This document shows, piece by piece, positions 7,241-16,758 of a DNA stretch of 64,000 nucleotides (positions are counted from its first letter, which is position 1; each line of letters starts with the position of its first letter). This stretch comes from Nisaea nitritireducens. GTDB lineage: Bacteria > Pseudomonadota > Alphaproteobacteria > Thalassobaculales > Thalassobaculaceae. The DNA lies in contig NZ_JACZFS010000031.1 in NCBI RefSeq assembly GCF_014904795.1, forward strand, positions 114,271 through 178,270, written 5' to 3'. Under the pieces are notes generated by a model, which did not search any database, was not told the DNA's origin, and saw only the letters and a list, made by a program, of their open reading frames with translations. A program made the translations under genes and the position numbers.

Positions 7241-9913
7241 TCAGGAAATTTTTGAATGCTCGATCATCGCCTGGGCTGCGGCAATACGCGCCACCGGCAG
7301 ACGGTTCGGTGCGCAGGAGACATAATCAAGCCCGATGGAGTGGCAAAAGCGGACTGTCTTTGCGTCCCCGCCATGTTCTCCGCAAATACCGATCAGCAAT
7401 TCCGGGTTTTCCGTCCGGCCGCGTTCCGTTGCGATCCGCACCAGCTCGCCCACGCCCTCGATATCGAGGGTAACGAAGGGATCGAGATCGACCACCGAAT
7501 TGTTCATGTATGTGGTCAGGAAGGCATCGGCGTCATCCCGCGACATACCGAAGACGGTGCGTGTCAGATCGTCGGTACCAAAGCTGAAAAAGTCCGCACT
7601 CTTGGCGATCTCGCCCGCACGCAAGGCCGCACGGGGCAGCTCGATCAGGGTGCCAACCCTGTAGGTGATGGTGCAGCCGGTTTCCTGCTCGACCTCGGCG
7701 GCCACCCGGTCGACGATGACCCGGACGAAATCGAACTCCCGCTTGCCGACAACCAGCGGTACGGTGATTTCCAGCGTCACCGTATCGCCGAATTCCTTCA
7801 GCACATCGCTCGCCGCGACGAACATGGCGCGGACCTGCATGTCGGTGATTTCCGGATAGGAAATCGCCAGCCGGCACCCGCGATGACCGAGCACCGGCAC
7901 GATCTGGCGCACCGCCGCGACCCGTTTGCGCACCGCCTCGACCGGCAGGCCGAGGGCCTCCGCCGTCTCCTGATACTCCGCGTCGCTTTCCGGCAAGACC
8001 TCGTCGAGCGGCGGGTCGAGCAGGCGTACCGCCACCGGGAAGCCGCGCAGCTCGCGAAACAGCTTGGTGAAATCGGCGCGCTGCAGCGGGAACAACCGGT
8101 CGAGCGACGGCCGCCGCTCTTTCTCGTTCCGGGCCAGGGTCAGCTCCCGCACGGTCATGATCCGGGACGGTGCGAAGAAGGTATGCTCCGTACTGACCAG
8201 CCCGATACCGTCCGCCCCGAAAGCGTGAGCGGCCCGTGCATCCTCCATGGTCTCGACATTGGCGCGGACGTCGAGATGCCGTATCTCGTCAGCCCAGGAG
8301 ACAAGGGTCTTCAGATCTTCCGGAAGCTGCGGCTCGATTGTCGGAATGCGGCCGAGATAGATACCGCCGCCAGTGCCGTCGAGAGTGATTTCGTCGCCGT
8401 CGCGCACGGTCACATCGCCCACGGTGAAGCAGGTACCCGCCGCATCGATCCGGACCGTGCTGGCACCGCAAATACAGGGGCGTCCCATGCCGCGCGCGAC
8501 CACAGCCGCATGGCTGGTCAGGCCGCCCCGCGCGGTGACGATACCGACCGCCGCATGCATACCGTGAATGTCGTTCGGGCTGGTTTCCTTGCGGACCAGG
8601 ATCACGTCCTCGCCGTCGCGTGACCGGCGGATGGCGTCGTCCGGGTCGAACACGGCGATGCCACTGGCCGCCCCGGGCGATGCCGGCAGGCCACGGGCAA
8701 TCGGCTCCGCCCCGGCAGAGGGATCGACGGACGGATAAAGCAAGCTGTCGAGATCGTCCGGATTGACCCGCATGACCGCATCCCGGCGCGAGATCAGCCC
8801 CTCCCGTTCCATGTCGACGGCGATCTTCAGCCCAGCCTCGACCGTTCGTTTGGCGGACCGGGTCTGCAGCAGGAACAACTCCCCGTCCTCGGCCGTGAAT
8901 TCGATGTCCTGCACGTCACCATAGTGACGCTCCAGGCGATCGCAGAGGGTCTGCAGCTTGTCGAACAGGCCGGGCGCATGGGCGGAAAGCGCCTCTGCAT
9001 CTTCCGCCGCGCCATGCATTGCACTTTCCACAAGCGGCAGCGGCGTACGCAGCCCGGCCACCACATCCTCGCCCTGGGCATTCGGCAGATATTCGCCGTA
9101 GGGCTCTTTCACTCCGGTGGAGGGATTGCGGGTGAAGGCAACGCCGGTGACACTCTCCTGGCCAAGATTGCCAAACACCATGGCCTGCACGGTGACGGCG
9201 GTACCGGTTTCGTCCGGAATATCGTGCAGGGAGCGGTAGATCACCGCACGCTGGTTGTTCCAGGACCGAATGACCCCGCCGATGGCCCCCCAGAGCTGTT
9301 CGAAAGGATCTTCCGGGAAGCGCTCACCGGACTCGTCCTCGACGATCTGCTTGAAGCGTACCGCCATCTCGGCAAAGGCATCGGCGGTAAGGTCGCGATC
9401 GAAATCCGCGCCGTGGTCTTCCTTGATCTCGTCGGCGGCCTCCTCGAACAGGAAACCGTCCACGTCGAGCACGACTTCGCCATACATGTTGATGAAGCGG
9501 CGGTAGCAATCGTAAGCGAAGCGGCGGTCATCGGATTTCCGGGCCAGCCCCTCGACCACGGCATCGTTGAGGCCGAGATTGAGTACCGTATCCATCATCC
9601 CGGGCATCGATGCGGCACCGCCGGAGCGCACGGAGACGAGCAGCGGGTTTTCCGGATCGCCAAACCGGGCGCCCCGTGCTTTTTCCAGCTGCGCGAGCCC
9701 TTCCCGGACCGACGCGTCCAGCGTCTCCGGGAAAGTGCCGTCATGGCTGTGATAATAACCGCAGACATCGGTGGTGATGGTGAAACCGGGCGGCACGGGC
9801 AGCCCGATCGCACTCATTTCCGCGAGATTGGCGCCCTTGGAGCCAAGCAGACCTTCCATACCGGCGGAGCCTTCTGCCGCTCCCCCGCCGAATGTGTAGA
9901 TCCACTTCTCCAT
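7241..9913 (-). CDS. ppdK: Pyruvate, phosphate dikinase
   Basis: Interconverts pyruvate, ATP and phosphate with PEP, AMP and diphosphate. The 890-residue protein has all three domains. The N-terminal ATP-grasp region begins WIYTFGGGAAEGSAGMEGLLGSKGANLAEM. The swivelling phosphohistidine domain has the active His in GGLTSHAAVVARGMGRPCICGA. The C-terminal TIM barrel has the catalytic Cys in GICGEHGGD. Length is normal for the bacterial enzyme. It starts ten bases after glyS, so it is probably the last gene of a glyQ-glyS-ppdK operon, an arrangement seen in other alphaproteobacteria. Confidence 0.97.
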   Translation of the reverse strand: MEKWIYTFGGGAAEGSAGMEGLLGSKGANLAEMSAIGLPVPPGFTITTDVCGYYHSHDGTFPETLDASVREGLAQLEKARGARFGDPENPLLVSVRSGGAASMPGMMDTVLNLGLNDAVVEGLARKSDDRRFAYDCYRRFINMYGEVVLDVDGFLFEEAADEIKEDHGADFDRDLTADAFAEMAVRFKQIVEDESGERFPEDPFEQLWGAIGGVIRSWNNQRAVIYRSLHDIPDETGTAVTVQAMVFGNLGQESVTGVAFTRNPSTGVKEPYGEYLPNAQGEDVVAGLRTPLPLVESAMHGAAEDAEALSAHAPGLFDKLQTLCDRLERHYGDVQDIEFTAEDGELFLLQTRSAKRTVEAGLKIAVDMEREGLISRRDAVMRVNPDDLDSLLYPSVDPSAGAEPIARGLPASPGAASGIAVFDPDDAIRRSRDGEDVILVRKETSPNDIHGMHAAVGIVTARGGLTSHAAVVARGMGRPCICGASTVRIDAAGTCFTVGDVTVRDGDEITLDGTGGGIYLGRIPTIEPQLPEDLKTLVSWADEIRHLDVRANVETMEDARAAHAFGADGIGLVSTEHTFFAPSRIMTVRELTLARNEKERRPSLDRLFPLQRADFTKLFRELRGFPVAVRLLDPPLDEVLPESDAEYQETAEALGLPVEAVRKRVAAVRQIVPVLGHRGCRLAISYPEITDMQVRAMFVAASDVLKEFGDTVTLEITVPLVVGKREFDFVRVIVDRVAAEVEQETGCTITYRVGTLIELPRAALRAGEIAKSADFFSFGTDDLTRTVFGMSRDDADAFLTTYMNNSVVDLDPFVTLDIEGVGELVRIATERGRTENPELLIGICGEHGGDAKTVRFCHSIGLDYVSCAPNRLPVARIAAAQAMIEHSKIS

Positions 9914-9923
9914 CGCGCCGCCG

Positions 9924-11990
9924 TCAGGCCTCTATCTTCGAGAAATCCGCGATCCTGTGCGCAGCCGACCCAACCCGCGCCAACAGCGCAAGGCGGTTCC
10001 GGCGCACCGCCGGATCATCGACATTGACCGTCACCTTGTCGAAGAAGGCATCGACCGGTCCGCGCAGCCCTGCGAGAGCCGCCATGGCCGCTTCGAAATC
10101 CTCACCGGCAAGCGCCTTGTCGGCTCCATCTTCGGCCACAATCAGGGCTTGTGAAAGCGCCTTCTCCTCGTCCTGCGCAAGCAGAGCTTCGTCGGTGGCG
10201 CCGTCATGGGTCGCGCCGTCCTTCTTTTCCTCCGCCCGCACAATGTTGCCCGCCCGGCGAACGCCCGCCAGAAGGTTGGCGCCGTCATCGGTGGAAAGCA
10301 CGGACTGCAGCGCAGTGACCCGGGCAAGCAGGCGGACCAGATCGTCCTCGCCGCCAAGCGCGAATACTGCGGACACCAGATCGTGCCGCACACCGCCTTC
10401 GCGCAAATGGACCTTCAGACGGTCCGCAAAGAAATCGAGAAGACCATCCGGCGCACCAAGCCCCGGATAGAGCCCGGCAGCCTTCGTAAAAGCATCGCCC
10501 AGCGGCAGCCGCAGCTTGTTCTCGACGATCAGACGGATGACCCCGAGCGCTGCACGGCGCAGGGCGAACGGATCCTTGGAGCCGGTTGGTTTTTCATCGA
10601 TGGCAAAGAACCCGGCAAGCGTATCCAGCTTGTCCGCGAGCGCGACAGCGATGCTCTCAGGCGCGGTCGGGCACCGGTCGTTCGGCCCCTGCGGCGCGTA
10701 ATGATCGGCGATGGCATCGGCCACTTCCGGCGCCTCGCCATCATGCAATGCGTAATAGCGGCCCATGATGCCCTGCAGCTCCGGAAACTCGCCAACCATT
10801 TCGGTGACAAGGTCCGCCTTGCAGAGCGTCGCCGCGCGCTTCGCCTTGCCGGCATCGGCACCCGGCACATACGCCGCGAGCCATTCCGCCAGCGCTTCCA
10901 GCCGCCCGGCCTTGTCGGCGACAGTGCCAAGCTTCTGGTAGAACAGGATATCGGACAGTTTGCCTGTCCGGCTTTCCAGCTTCACCGCCCGGTCCTGATC
11001 CCAGAAGAATTTTGCGTCCGACAGGCGGGCCCGCAGAACCTTCTCGTTCCCGGCCCGGATGGTCGCATCCCGCTCCGGGTCCGCCGCCATGTTGGAGACG
11101 GTGATAAAGCGGCTGGCAAGGGTGCCGTCGGCATGCTCGGCGGAGAAATATTTCTGGTGGCTGCGCATGGAAGTCACCAGCGCTTCCGCCGGCACGTCCA
11201 TGAAGGCATCGTCGATCCGGCCCATGATCGGCACCGGCCATTCGACCAGCCCGCAAACCTCTTCCAGCAGACCCTGATCCGGCTTCACCGTCAAATTCTC
11301 GGCCTTGGCGAGCGCGGCCGCGCCTTCCTCGATGATGCGCTTGCGCTCTTCCCGGTCGATAATGACGAAAGCCGCACGCAGCTTCGCCTGATAATCCGCG
11401 AAATCGCTGACCGTAATAGCATCGGGCGCGAGGAAACGGTGCCCGCGCGTCTGGTTCGTGAAAGTCAGCGCGCCGCCGCCGAGATCGACAGCACCATCCA
11501 GCGTCTCACCGCCGAACACCGCCAGCACACCATGCATCGGGCGCACCCAGCGGAAGGCGTGACGGCCCCAGCGCATGCTTTTCGGCCAGGCCAGTTCCTT
11601 CACCGCCTCGGCAAGAATGCCCGGCAGCACGGCACGGGTTTCCGCGCCCTTGGTTTCGACCACGGCATAGAGGAACGTGCCTTTCGGCGTTTCCCGCTTC
11701 TCGCACTGGTCCAGCGTCAGGCCGACGGACCCGAGGAAACCCGCGAGGGCTTTCTCCGGCGCATCGGCTTTCGGGCCACGGCGTTCCTCGCTGGTATCCG
11801 GCTGCTTGTCCGGCAGACCGTCGATCACGGCGATCAGGCGGCGCGGCGTGACATGCGCGGTGGCGGAGCTGAATTCGAGACCGGCTTTCTTCAGCTTCTG
11901 GGTCAGCAGGGACAGCAGGTCGTCCGCCGCCTTCTTCTGCATGCGGGCCGGAATTTCCTCACTGAAGAGTTCGACGAGCAACTCAGACAT
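9924..11990 (-). CDS. glyS: Glycine-tRNA ligase beta subunit
   Basis: The beta subunit of the bacterial alpha2-beta2 glycyl-tRNA synthetase; it provides tRNA binding and is needed for aminoacylation. The 688-residue protein starts with the family's [18 protein letters not shown] and contains [22 protein letters not shown] and [30 protein letters not shown], all diagnostic of GlyS. The C-terminal DALR-like anticodon region ends [20 protein letters not shown]. Its start overlaps the end of glyQ by eight bases, which supports translational coupling. Confidence 0.97.
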   Translation of the reverse strand: MSELLVELFSEEIPARMQKKAADDLLSLLTQKLKKAGLEFSSATAHVTPRRLIAVIDGLPDKQPDTSEERRGPKADAPEKALAGFLGSVGLTLDQCEKRETPKGTFLYAVVETKGAETRAVLPGILAEAVKELAWPKSMRWGRHAFRWVRPMHGVLAVFGGETLDGAVDLGGGALTFTNQTRGHRFLAPDAITVSDFADYQAKLRAAFVIIDREERKRIIEEGAAALAKAENLTVKPDQGLLEEVCGLVEWPVPIMGRIDDAFMDVPAEALVTSMRSHQKYFSAEHADGTLASRFITVSNMAADPERDATIRAGNEKVLRARLSDAKFFWDQDRAVKLESRTGKLSDILFYQKLGTVADKAGRLEALAEWLAAYVPGADAGKAKRAATLCKADLVTEMVGEFPELQGIMGRYYALHDGEAPEVADAIADHYAPQGPNDRCPTAPESIAVALADKLDTLAGFFAIDEKPTGSKDPFALRRAALGVIRLIVENKLRLPLGDAFTKAAGLYPGLGAPDGLLDFFADRLKVHLREGGVRHDLVSAVFALGGEDDLVRLLARVTALQSVLSTDDGANLLAGVRRAGNIVRAEEKKDGATHDGATDEALLAQDEEKALSQALIVAEDGADKALAGEDFEAAMAALAGLRGPVDAFFDKVTVNVDDPAVRRNRLALLARVGSAAHRIADFSKIEA

Positions 11991-12909
11991 TGGTCGCCTC
12001 CGTGCTCTCGGCCTTACCGGCCTCGACCCACCGCTCGCAACAGCGCTTTGCCAGCGCCCGCACCCGGCCGATATAGGCCTGCCGTTCGGTCACGCTGATC
12101 ACCCCGCGCGCATCCAGAAGGTTGAAGGTATGGCTGGCCTTCATGCACTGGTCATATGCCGGCAGCGGCAACGGCCGCTCGTCGGAGAGAATGCGTTCGC
12201 ACTCGGCTTCGGCGTCCTTGAAGTGCTGGAACAGGGCATCCGTTCCGGCGATCTCGAAGTTCCAGGTGGAGAATTCACGCTCGGCCTGCTGGAAGATATC
12301 GGCGTAGGTCTTGCCGCCCTCTTCCTTCGGCACGCCGTCCCAGTCGAGCTCGAAGATCGAATCGACGCCCTGGATGTAGGTCGCGATACGCTCCAGCCCG
12401 TAGGTCAGCTCCAGCGGAACCGGATCGCAATCGATGCCGCCGACCTGCTGGAAGTAGGTGTACTGGGAGATTTCCATACCGTCGCACCAGATCTCCCAGC
12501 CAAGCCCCCAGGCGCCCAGCGTCGGGCTTTCCCAGTCATCCTCGACAAAGCGGATATCGTGCTTCATCGGGTCGAGGCCGATGGCTTTCAGGGAGCCGAG
12601 ATAAAGCTCCTGGCTGTCCGCCGGAGAAGGTTTGATCAGCGCCTGGAACTGGTAATAGTGCTGCAGCCGGTTCGGGTTCTCGCCATAACGGCCATCCGTC
12701 GGACGGCGCGAAGGCTGGACGTAGGCCGCCTTCCAGATATCGTCCGGACCGAGCGAACGCAGGGTCGTCGCCGGGTGGAACGTACCCGCGCCGACTTCCA
12801 TGTCATAAGGCTGCAGGATCACGCATCCCTTGCTCGCCCAATAGCTCTGCAAGGTGAGAATGAGAGACTGAAAATCCGTCCGCGGCGCGGATTCGGCCGA
12901 ACTCGACAT
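11983..12909 (-). CDS. glyQ: Glycine-tRNA ligase alpha subunit
   Basis: The catalytic alpha subunit of the heterotetrameric glycyl-tRNA synthetase, a class II fold. The 308-residue protein shows [36 protein letters not shown] near the N-terminus, the [27 protein letters not shown] motif 2 region and the [13 protein letters not shown] motif 3 segment. Length is usual. It is the first gene of the probable glyQ-glyS-ppdK operon; about 140 bases upstream separate it from the next gene on the same strand and should carry its promoter. Confidence 0.97.
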   Translation of the reverse strand: MSSSAESAPRTDFQSLILTLQSYWASKGCVILQPYDMEVGAGTFHPATTLRSLGPDDIWKAAYVQPSRRPTDGRYGENPNRLQHYYQFQALIKPSPADSQELYLGSLKAIGLDPMKHDIRFVEDDWESPTLGAWGLGWEIWCDGMEISQYTYFQQVGGIDCDPVPLELTYGLERIATYIQGVDSIFELDWDGVPKEEGGKTYADIFQQAEREFSTWNFEIAGTDALFQHFKDAEAECERILSDERPLPLPAYDQCMKASHTFNLLDARGVISVTERQAYIGRVRALAKRCCERWVEAGKAESTEATNV

Positions 12910-13048
12910 CGGGTATGGCTCGCTTGCTCGAAAGTTTTGCAGTGCGGCAACGTAATGGAACGGTCATGGCCCGGGCAAGCGGTGATTCCATGGGACAAAT
13001 CGACGGAACGAATCGGCCTTCGGCCCGGGTTCGCGAACGACACGTCCG

Positions 13049-13474
13049 TCAGTTTTGTCCGCTGGCTTTCCGAGCTTCTTCAATCCGGGCCTCAAGCCAC
13101 GGTTTGGCCGCCTCATAGCTGTCGAACTCTCGCCACGGGACGCCCGCTTCTTCATAGAGACCGCCGATCTGCGCGCTGGTGATCAGGCGGTGTGACGAGC
13201 GAGAAAGATTAAGTGCCGCCGCGCACATTCCATGCCTGCAGCGCTCGGCAATACTCTCCTTGAGACGCGCGACAGCATCATGGGTCAGGATCACAGCGGG
13301 ATCGTAATCCGAATAGATGGCGAAGGGAGCGCCGGAAAACTGGCCGATCAGGAGCGCGAGTTCCTTTACGTAATCCTCGATTGTTTCCTGGTTAGCGGCG
13401 CCGAGTGCGGAATTCTTGATGATGTTGCCGTCCAGCTCGAGACTGTACTCACCATGTGGCGCGAATAAAGGCAC
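13049..13474 (-). CDS. Small conserved hypothetical protein, paralogue of the next gene
   Basis: A 141-residue protein with no recognised domain. It opens MPLFAPHGEYSLELDGNIIKNSALGAANQETIEDYV, which aligns with the start of the gene at 13517-13930 (MPDYAPHGNYEIWLD...A.G..N.E). Both then have a helix-rich middle, a FxGxPxAxxxxxxP segment and an EAxxPWxEFDSYEAAKPWLE-like end. The layout (a short strand-rich start, then alternating helices and strands) could be a STAS/SpoIIAA-like fold, but this is a guess. No signal peptide or membrane segment is seen, so it should be cytosolic. Confidence 0.7.
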   Translation of the reverse strand: MPLFAPHGEYSLELDGNIIKNSALGAANQETIEDYVKELALLIGQFSGAPFAIYSDYDPAVILTHDAVARLKESIAERCRHGMCAAALNLSRSSHRLITSAQIGGLYEEAGVPWREFDSYEAAKPWLEARIEEARKASGQN

Positions 13475-13516
13475 GATAAGCAGTTCTCCAACACTCCACC
13501 GGCATGAGAGCCGGCA

Positions 13517-13930
13517 TCAGGACTTCAGCCGGTCAAGCGCCCAGACCATCGCCGCATCATCGTCGGCCGCCTCGTGCCACTGCACCCCGATGGCATCGAG
13601 AACCCGCGTTACCTGCGCGCGCACCAGAGTTTTGAACTCGGCCTCGTTATCGAAATAAAAGGCAACACCGGCCCATCCGCGGGCGACCCGGCCGACGGCG
13701 CTCGTAATCCAGGCGTCCTCGGCCTCGGGGGTCATCATCATGCCGCCATTGAAGTTGCAGACCATGGCGTAAGGGCTGCCTCTGAAGCCTTCCACAATCT
13801 CATTGGTACGCCCGTTGTGGAGGCGCAGCATCTCAAGATTGACGAAGCCGGACGCCGCAACACGGATCACCCGGTCCTGGTCCGGATCCAGCCAGATCTC
13901 GTAATTACCGTGCGGGGCATAATCGGGCAC
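13517..13930 (-). CDS. Small conserved hypothetical protein, paralogue of the previous gene
   Basis: A 137-residue cytosolic protein beginning MPDYAPHGNYEIWLDPDQDRVIRVAASGFVNLEML. It shares with its neighbour at 13049-13474 the initial APHG-Y-LD pattern, the RGSPYAMVCNF / SGAPFAIYSDY segment and a similar length, so the two are probably an old tandem duplication. It lies five bases after the DUF4170 gene on the same strand, so the three are likely one operon. Function is unknown. Confidence 0.7.
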   Translation of the reverse strand: MPDYAPHGNYEIWLDPDQDRVIRVAASGFVNLEMLRLHNGRTNEIVEGFRGSPYAMVCNFNGGMMMTPEAEDAWITSAVGRVARGWAGVAFYFDNEAEFKTLVRAQVTRVLDAIGVQWHEAADDDAAMVWALDRLKS

Positions 13931-13935
13931 GTGCG

Positions 13936-14310
13936 TTACCCGCTGACTTTTTCGATACGGTAACGGGTATGCGCGTCATCGACGCTTTCCCAGGCCCGTT
14001 TCTGCCATTCGGCCTTCGCGTCCTCGTAGGATGTGAAAGGCCCGACCCGGTTCTCGGGAGAGCCATCCACCGTCTCGCTGAAATCCGTCGACTTGTAGGT
14101 TCCGCCGACAACCCAGAACTGCTCCGAGCCATCGTCCCAGATCCGGTAGCGGGTGTGGGCGTCGTCCACATGCTCCCAGGCCAGCTTTCCCCAAACGGAT
14201 TTCGCCGTTTCATAGTCCGGGAAAGGACCGATCTTGGTCTCTGCGTCACCGCCTTTGATATGCGTGAAGGAAGTGTCCGTGTACTCGCCGCCGATTACCC
14301 AAAAGGCCAT
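13936..14310 (-). CDS. DUF4170 protein with the domain in two tandem copies
   Basis: A 124-residue protein made of two repeats of about 60 residues. Repeat 1 runs [13 protein letters not shown]...[14 protein letters not shown]...[10 protein letters not shown]. Repeat 2 runs [13 protein letters not shown]...[14 protein letters not shown]...[10 protein letters not shown]. This is the DUF4170 pattern, normally a single copy of about 70-80 residues in alphaproteobacteria. In several relatives the gene sits with the waaA-lpxK lipid A block; here it is about 7.5 kb away and leads two small paralogous genes. The ATG at 14310 has a GGAG site seven bases upstream; a much longer frame upstream is antisense to the ubiD-type gene and was discarded. 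Confidence 0.82.
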   Translation of the reverse strand: MAFWVIGGEYTDTSFTHIKGGDAETKIGPFPDYETAKSVWGKLAWEHVDDAHTRYRIWDDGSEQFWVVGGTYKSTDFSETVDGSPENRVGPFTSYEDAKAEWQKRAWESVDDAHTRYRIEKVSG

Positions 14311-14497
14311 GACAAAACTCCGTGCCATATTTGTGAGTCCGGTATACCGCGACAGGCCAGCGCTATCAATCGCAGTGCACCATACTCCCGACGCGTGCCC
14401 GCTGGACTCTCCGACGCTCGCCGCTGGTCGCGGCCCTGCCTCCCGGTTATATCTGACCACGCGTCTGCAGGACGCATCGAACCGACGGAGTGCTTTC

Positions 14498-16006
14498 ATG
14501 CCCTTTTCTTCCCTGCGCGACTTCATGGCCCAGCTTGAAAGCAAGGGGCGCCTCGTCCGGGTCAGCGAGCCGGTCTCGCCGGTTCTGGAGATGACGGAGA
14601 TCCAGACTCGCTTGCTGGCTGAGGGTGGCCCGGCGGTGCTGTTCGAGAATGTCGTCGGACCGGACGGGGAAAAGTACGGCATGCCCGCGCTGGCCAATCT
14701 GTTCGGCACGGTGGAACGGGTCGCCTGGGGTATGGACCGGGAGCCGGACCAGCTCCGCGAGGTGGGCGAGACCCTGGCCTTCCTCCGCCAGCCGGAACCG
14801 CCAGGCGGATGGCGAGAAGCGCTGGACATGTTGCCGCTGCTGAAAACCGTGATGGCGATGAAGCCGCGCACGGTCGGCTACGGTCCCTGCCAGGATGTGA
14901 TCATGGAAGGAGACGACATCGATCTCTCCCGCCTGCCGATCCAGAGCTGCTGGCCGGGTGAGCCCGCGCCACTGATCACCTGGCCGCTGGTGGTCACGAA
15001 AGGGCCTGGCAAGCGCAAGGAAGACGATTTCAATCTCGGCATCTACCGCATGCAGGTGCTGGGCAAGAACAAGACCCTGATGCGCTGGCTGAAACATCGC
15101 GGCGGCGCCCAGCATTATCAGCGCTGGAAGAACGAGAAGCCGGAGCCGCTGCCCGCTGCCGTGGTGATCGGCGCCGACCCGGGCACGATCCTCGCCGCCG
15201 TGACGCCGGTGCCGGATACACTCAGCGAGTACCAGTTCGCGGGGCTCCTGCGCGGCAAGAAGGTCGATCTGGTCGATTGCAAGACGGTGCCGCTGAAGGT
15301 GCCTGCCGAAGCCGAAATCGTCATCGAAGGCTATGTCTCACTCGAAGAGTATGGCGACGAGGGTCCCTATGGCGACCACACCGGCTACTACAATTCGGTC
15401 GAGAAGTTCCCGGTCTTCAACGTCTCCGCCATTACCATGCGGCGCGACCCGATTTACCTGACCACCTTCACCGGCCGCCCACCGGACGAGCCGTCGGTGC
15501 TCGGCGAGGGATTGAACGAGGTCTTCATCCCGCTGATCCAGCAGCAATTCCCAGAGATCGTGGATTTCTGGCTGCCGCCGGAAGGCTGCTCCTACCGGAT
15601 CGCGGTCATCTCCATGAAGAAGGCTTATCCGGGCCATGCCAAGCGGGTGATGATGGGCGCATGGTCCTATCTCAGGCAGTTCATGTACACGAAATGGCTG
15701 ATCATCGTTGACGACGACATCAACGCCCGCGACTGGAAGGATGTCATGTGGGCAATCTCGACCCGGATGGACCCGGTCCGGGACGTGACGATGATCGAGA
15801 ACACGCCGATCGACTATCTCGATTTCGCCAGCCCGGAATCCGGTCTCGGCGGCAAGATCGGTCTCGACGCCACCAACAAATGGCCACCCGAGACCAAGCG
15901 GGAATGGGGCGAGGAAATCCGGATGGACCAGGACATCATCGATCTGGTCGACCGGAAATGGTCCTCGCTCGGACTGCCGGGCAGCGGCAAACCGATCTGG
16001 AAATAG
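14498..16006 (+). CDS. ubiD: UbiD family decarboxylase
   Basis: A prenylated-FMN-dependent decarboxylase of 502 residues, most likely 4-hydroxy-3-polyprenylbenzoate decarboxylase of ubiquinone synthesis. Diagnostic blocks are [18 protein letters not shown] at the start, [49 protein letters not shown], the acidic [22 protein letters not shown] segment that holds the catalytic Glu, and [24 protein letters not shown] near the end. The ATG at 14498 follows a CGGAG site and gives the usual length. No ubiX partner is in the window, so the substrate is not proven; other UbiD enzymes act on other aromatic acids. Confidence 0.92.
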   Translation: MPFSSLRDFMAQLESKGRLVRVSEPVSPVLEMTEIQTRLLAEGGPAVLFENVVGPDGEKYGMPALANLFGTVERVAWGMDREPDQLREVGETLAFLRQPEPPGGWREALDMLPLLKTVMAMKPRTVGYGPCQDVIMEGDDIDLSRLPIQSCWPGEPAPLITWPLVVTKGPGKRKEDDFNLGIYRMQVLGKNKTLMRWLKHRGGAQHYQRWKNEKPEPLPAAVVIGADPGTILAAVTPVPDTLSEYQFAGLLRGKKVDLVDCKTVPLKVPAEAEIVIEGYVSLEEYGDEGPYGDHTGYYNSVEKFPVFNVSAITMRRDPIYLTTFTGRPPDEPSVLGEGLNEVFIPLIQQQFPEIVDFWLPPEGCSYRIAVISMKKAYPGHAKRVMMGAWSYLRQFMYTKWLIIVDDDINARDWKDVMWAISTRMDPVRDVTMIENTPIDYLDFASPESGLGGKIGLDATNKWPPETKREWGEEIRMDQDIIDLVDRKWSSLGLPGSGKPIWK

Positions 16007-16015
16007 TCCGGCACT

Positions 16016-16570
16016 CTACTTCGCCGGATAGTCCCGCTCGATCCGCGCATTGTCCCAGGCGTCCAGCGCCGCGTCGACTTCAAGCATGGCGTTTAGGAAG
16101 CCGGTGCGGCAGGCGGCGATATCGTCTGTTTGGTGCCCTTCCTCCGCCTGCTCGACCCAGCAGTCGAACTGGGCCTGGGCACGGGCAGAGGCATGCGGCG
16201 CCAGAATCCGGGAATCCCGGTCAAAGGCGGAAATCAACCGGTCCCGGGACGATTGCAGTGCCGGACGCTGAGCCTCGCCGAGTTGCCAATCGGCGAGATC
16301 CTCCGGCGGCACGGTTTCGCCCCGGGCGGATGCGAGGGTCTTTTCGGCAAAATGCTCGGCATCGATCCAGTCCGCCATATCGTCCGCCTCATAAAGCGCG
16401 AAGCGGCGGTATTCGGCGGCAAGGCTGTGCTCGAACCCGTCACGGGCATCTGCCTGGTTGCGGACGGCGGCAACGCCGTCATAGAGCTGGAACATCTGGG
16501 CGGCGGCCGGTCCGGCAGCGGCCGGGATCAGCATGGCAGAGACGGCAAAAGCTGTGAGAATCCGTTTCAT
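16016..16570 (-). CDS. Exported protein resembling the N-terminal domain of alphaproteobacterial OmpA-like proteins
   Basis: A 184-residue precursor with a signal peptide (RILTAFAVSAMLIPAAAGPAAA). The mature part is helical and ends with AQAQFDCWVEQAEEGHQTDDIAACRTGFLNAM. A similar CW-EE-Q--DIAACR stretch precedes the OmpA domain in some alphaproteobacterial outer-membrane proteins. Here the OmpA domain itself is absent, and the protein ends soon after in RIERDYPAK. Two cysteines may form a disulfide. Start at the ATG at 16570 after GGAGGAACCG. The role is unknown; it is convergent with ubiD ten bases away. Confidence 0.65.
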   Translation of the reverse strand: MKRILTAFAVSAMLIPAAAGPAAAQMFQLYDGVAAVRNQADARDGFEHSLAAEYRRFALYEADDMADWIDAEHFAEKTLASARGETVPPEDLADWQLGEAQRPALQSSRDRLISAFDRDSRILAPHASARAQAQFDCWVEQAEEGHQTDDIAACRTGFLNAMLEVDAALDAWDNARIERDYPAK

Positions 16571-16758
16571 CGGTTCCTCCTTCTCAACAGTGGGGTGAGC
16601 ATGGTTTAGCGACCGGCTTTGACGGGAACAGGACGTGTTTCGCCACATTCGAACCGCAATCCCGGACCTCCAAACCGCAGAACTGGGCCGCCCTCGGTTG
16701 CGTGCGCCGCCGATCCGCCCTATGTCTCAATCGGTTCTGTGACGGAGACGGAAAAGAC

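Noticed and set aside
10206..12098. A 630-codon plus-strand frame opposite glyS
   Set aside because: Shadow of glyS; glyS motifs are intact and coupled to glyQ.
13936..14871. A 311-residue protein on the minus strand reaching into the ubiD-type gene
   Set aside because: Only the last 124 residues are DUF4170; the rest is antisense to ubiD, and a good ATG with a binding site lies at 14310.
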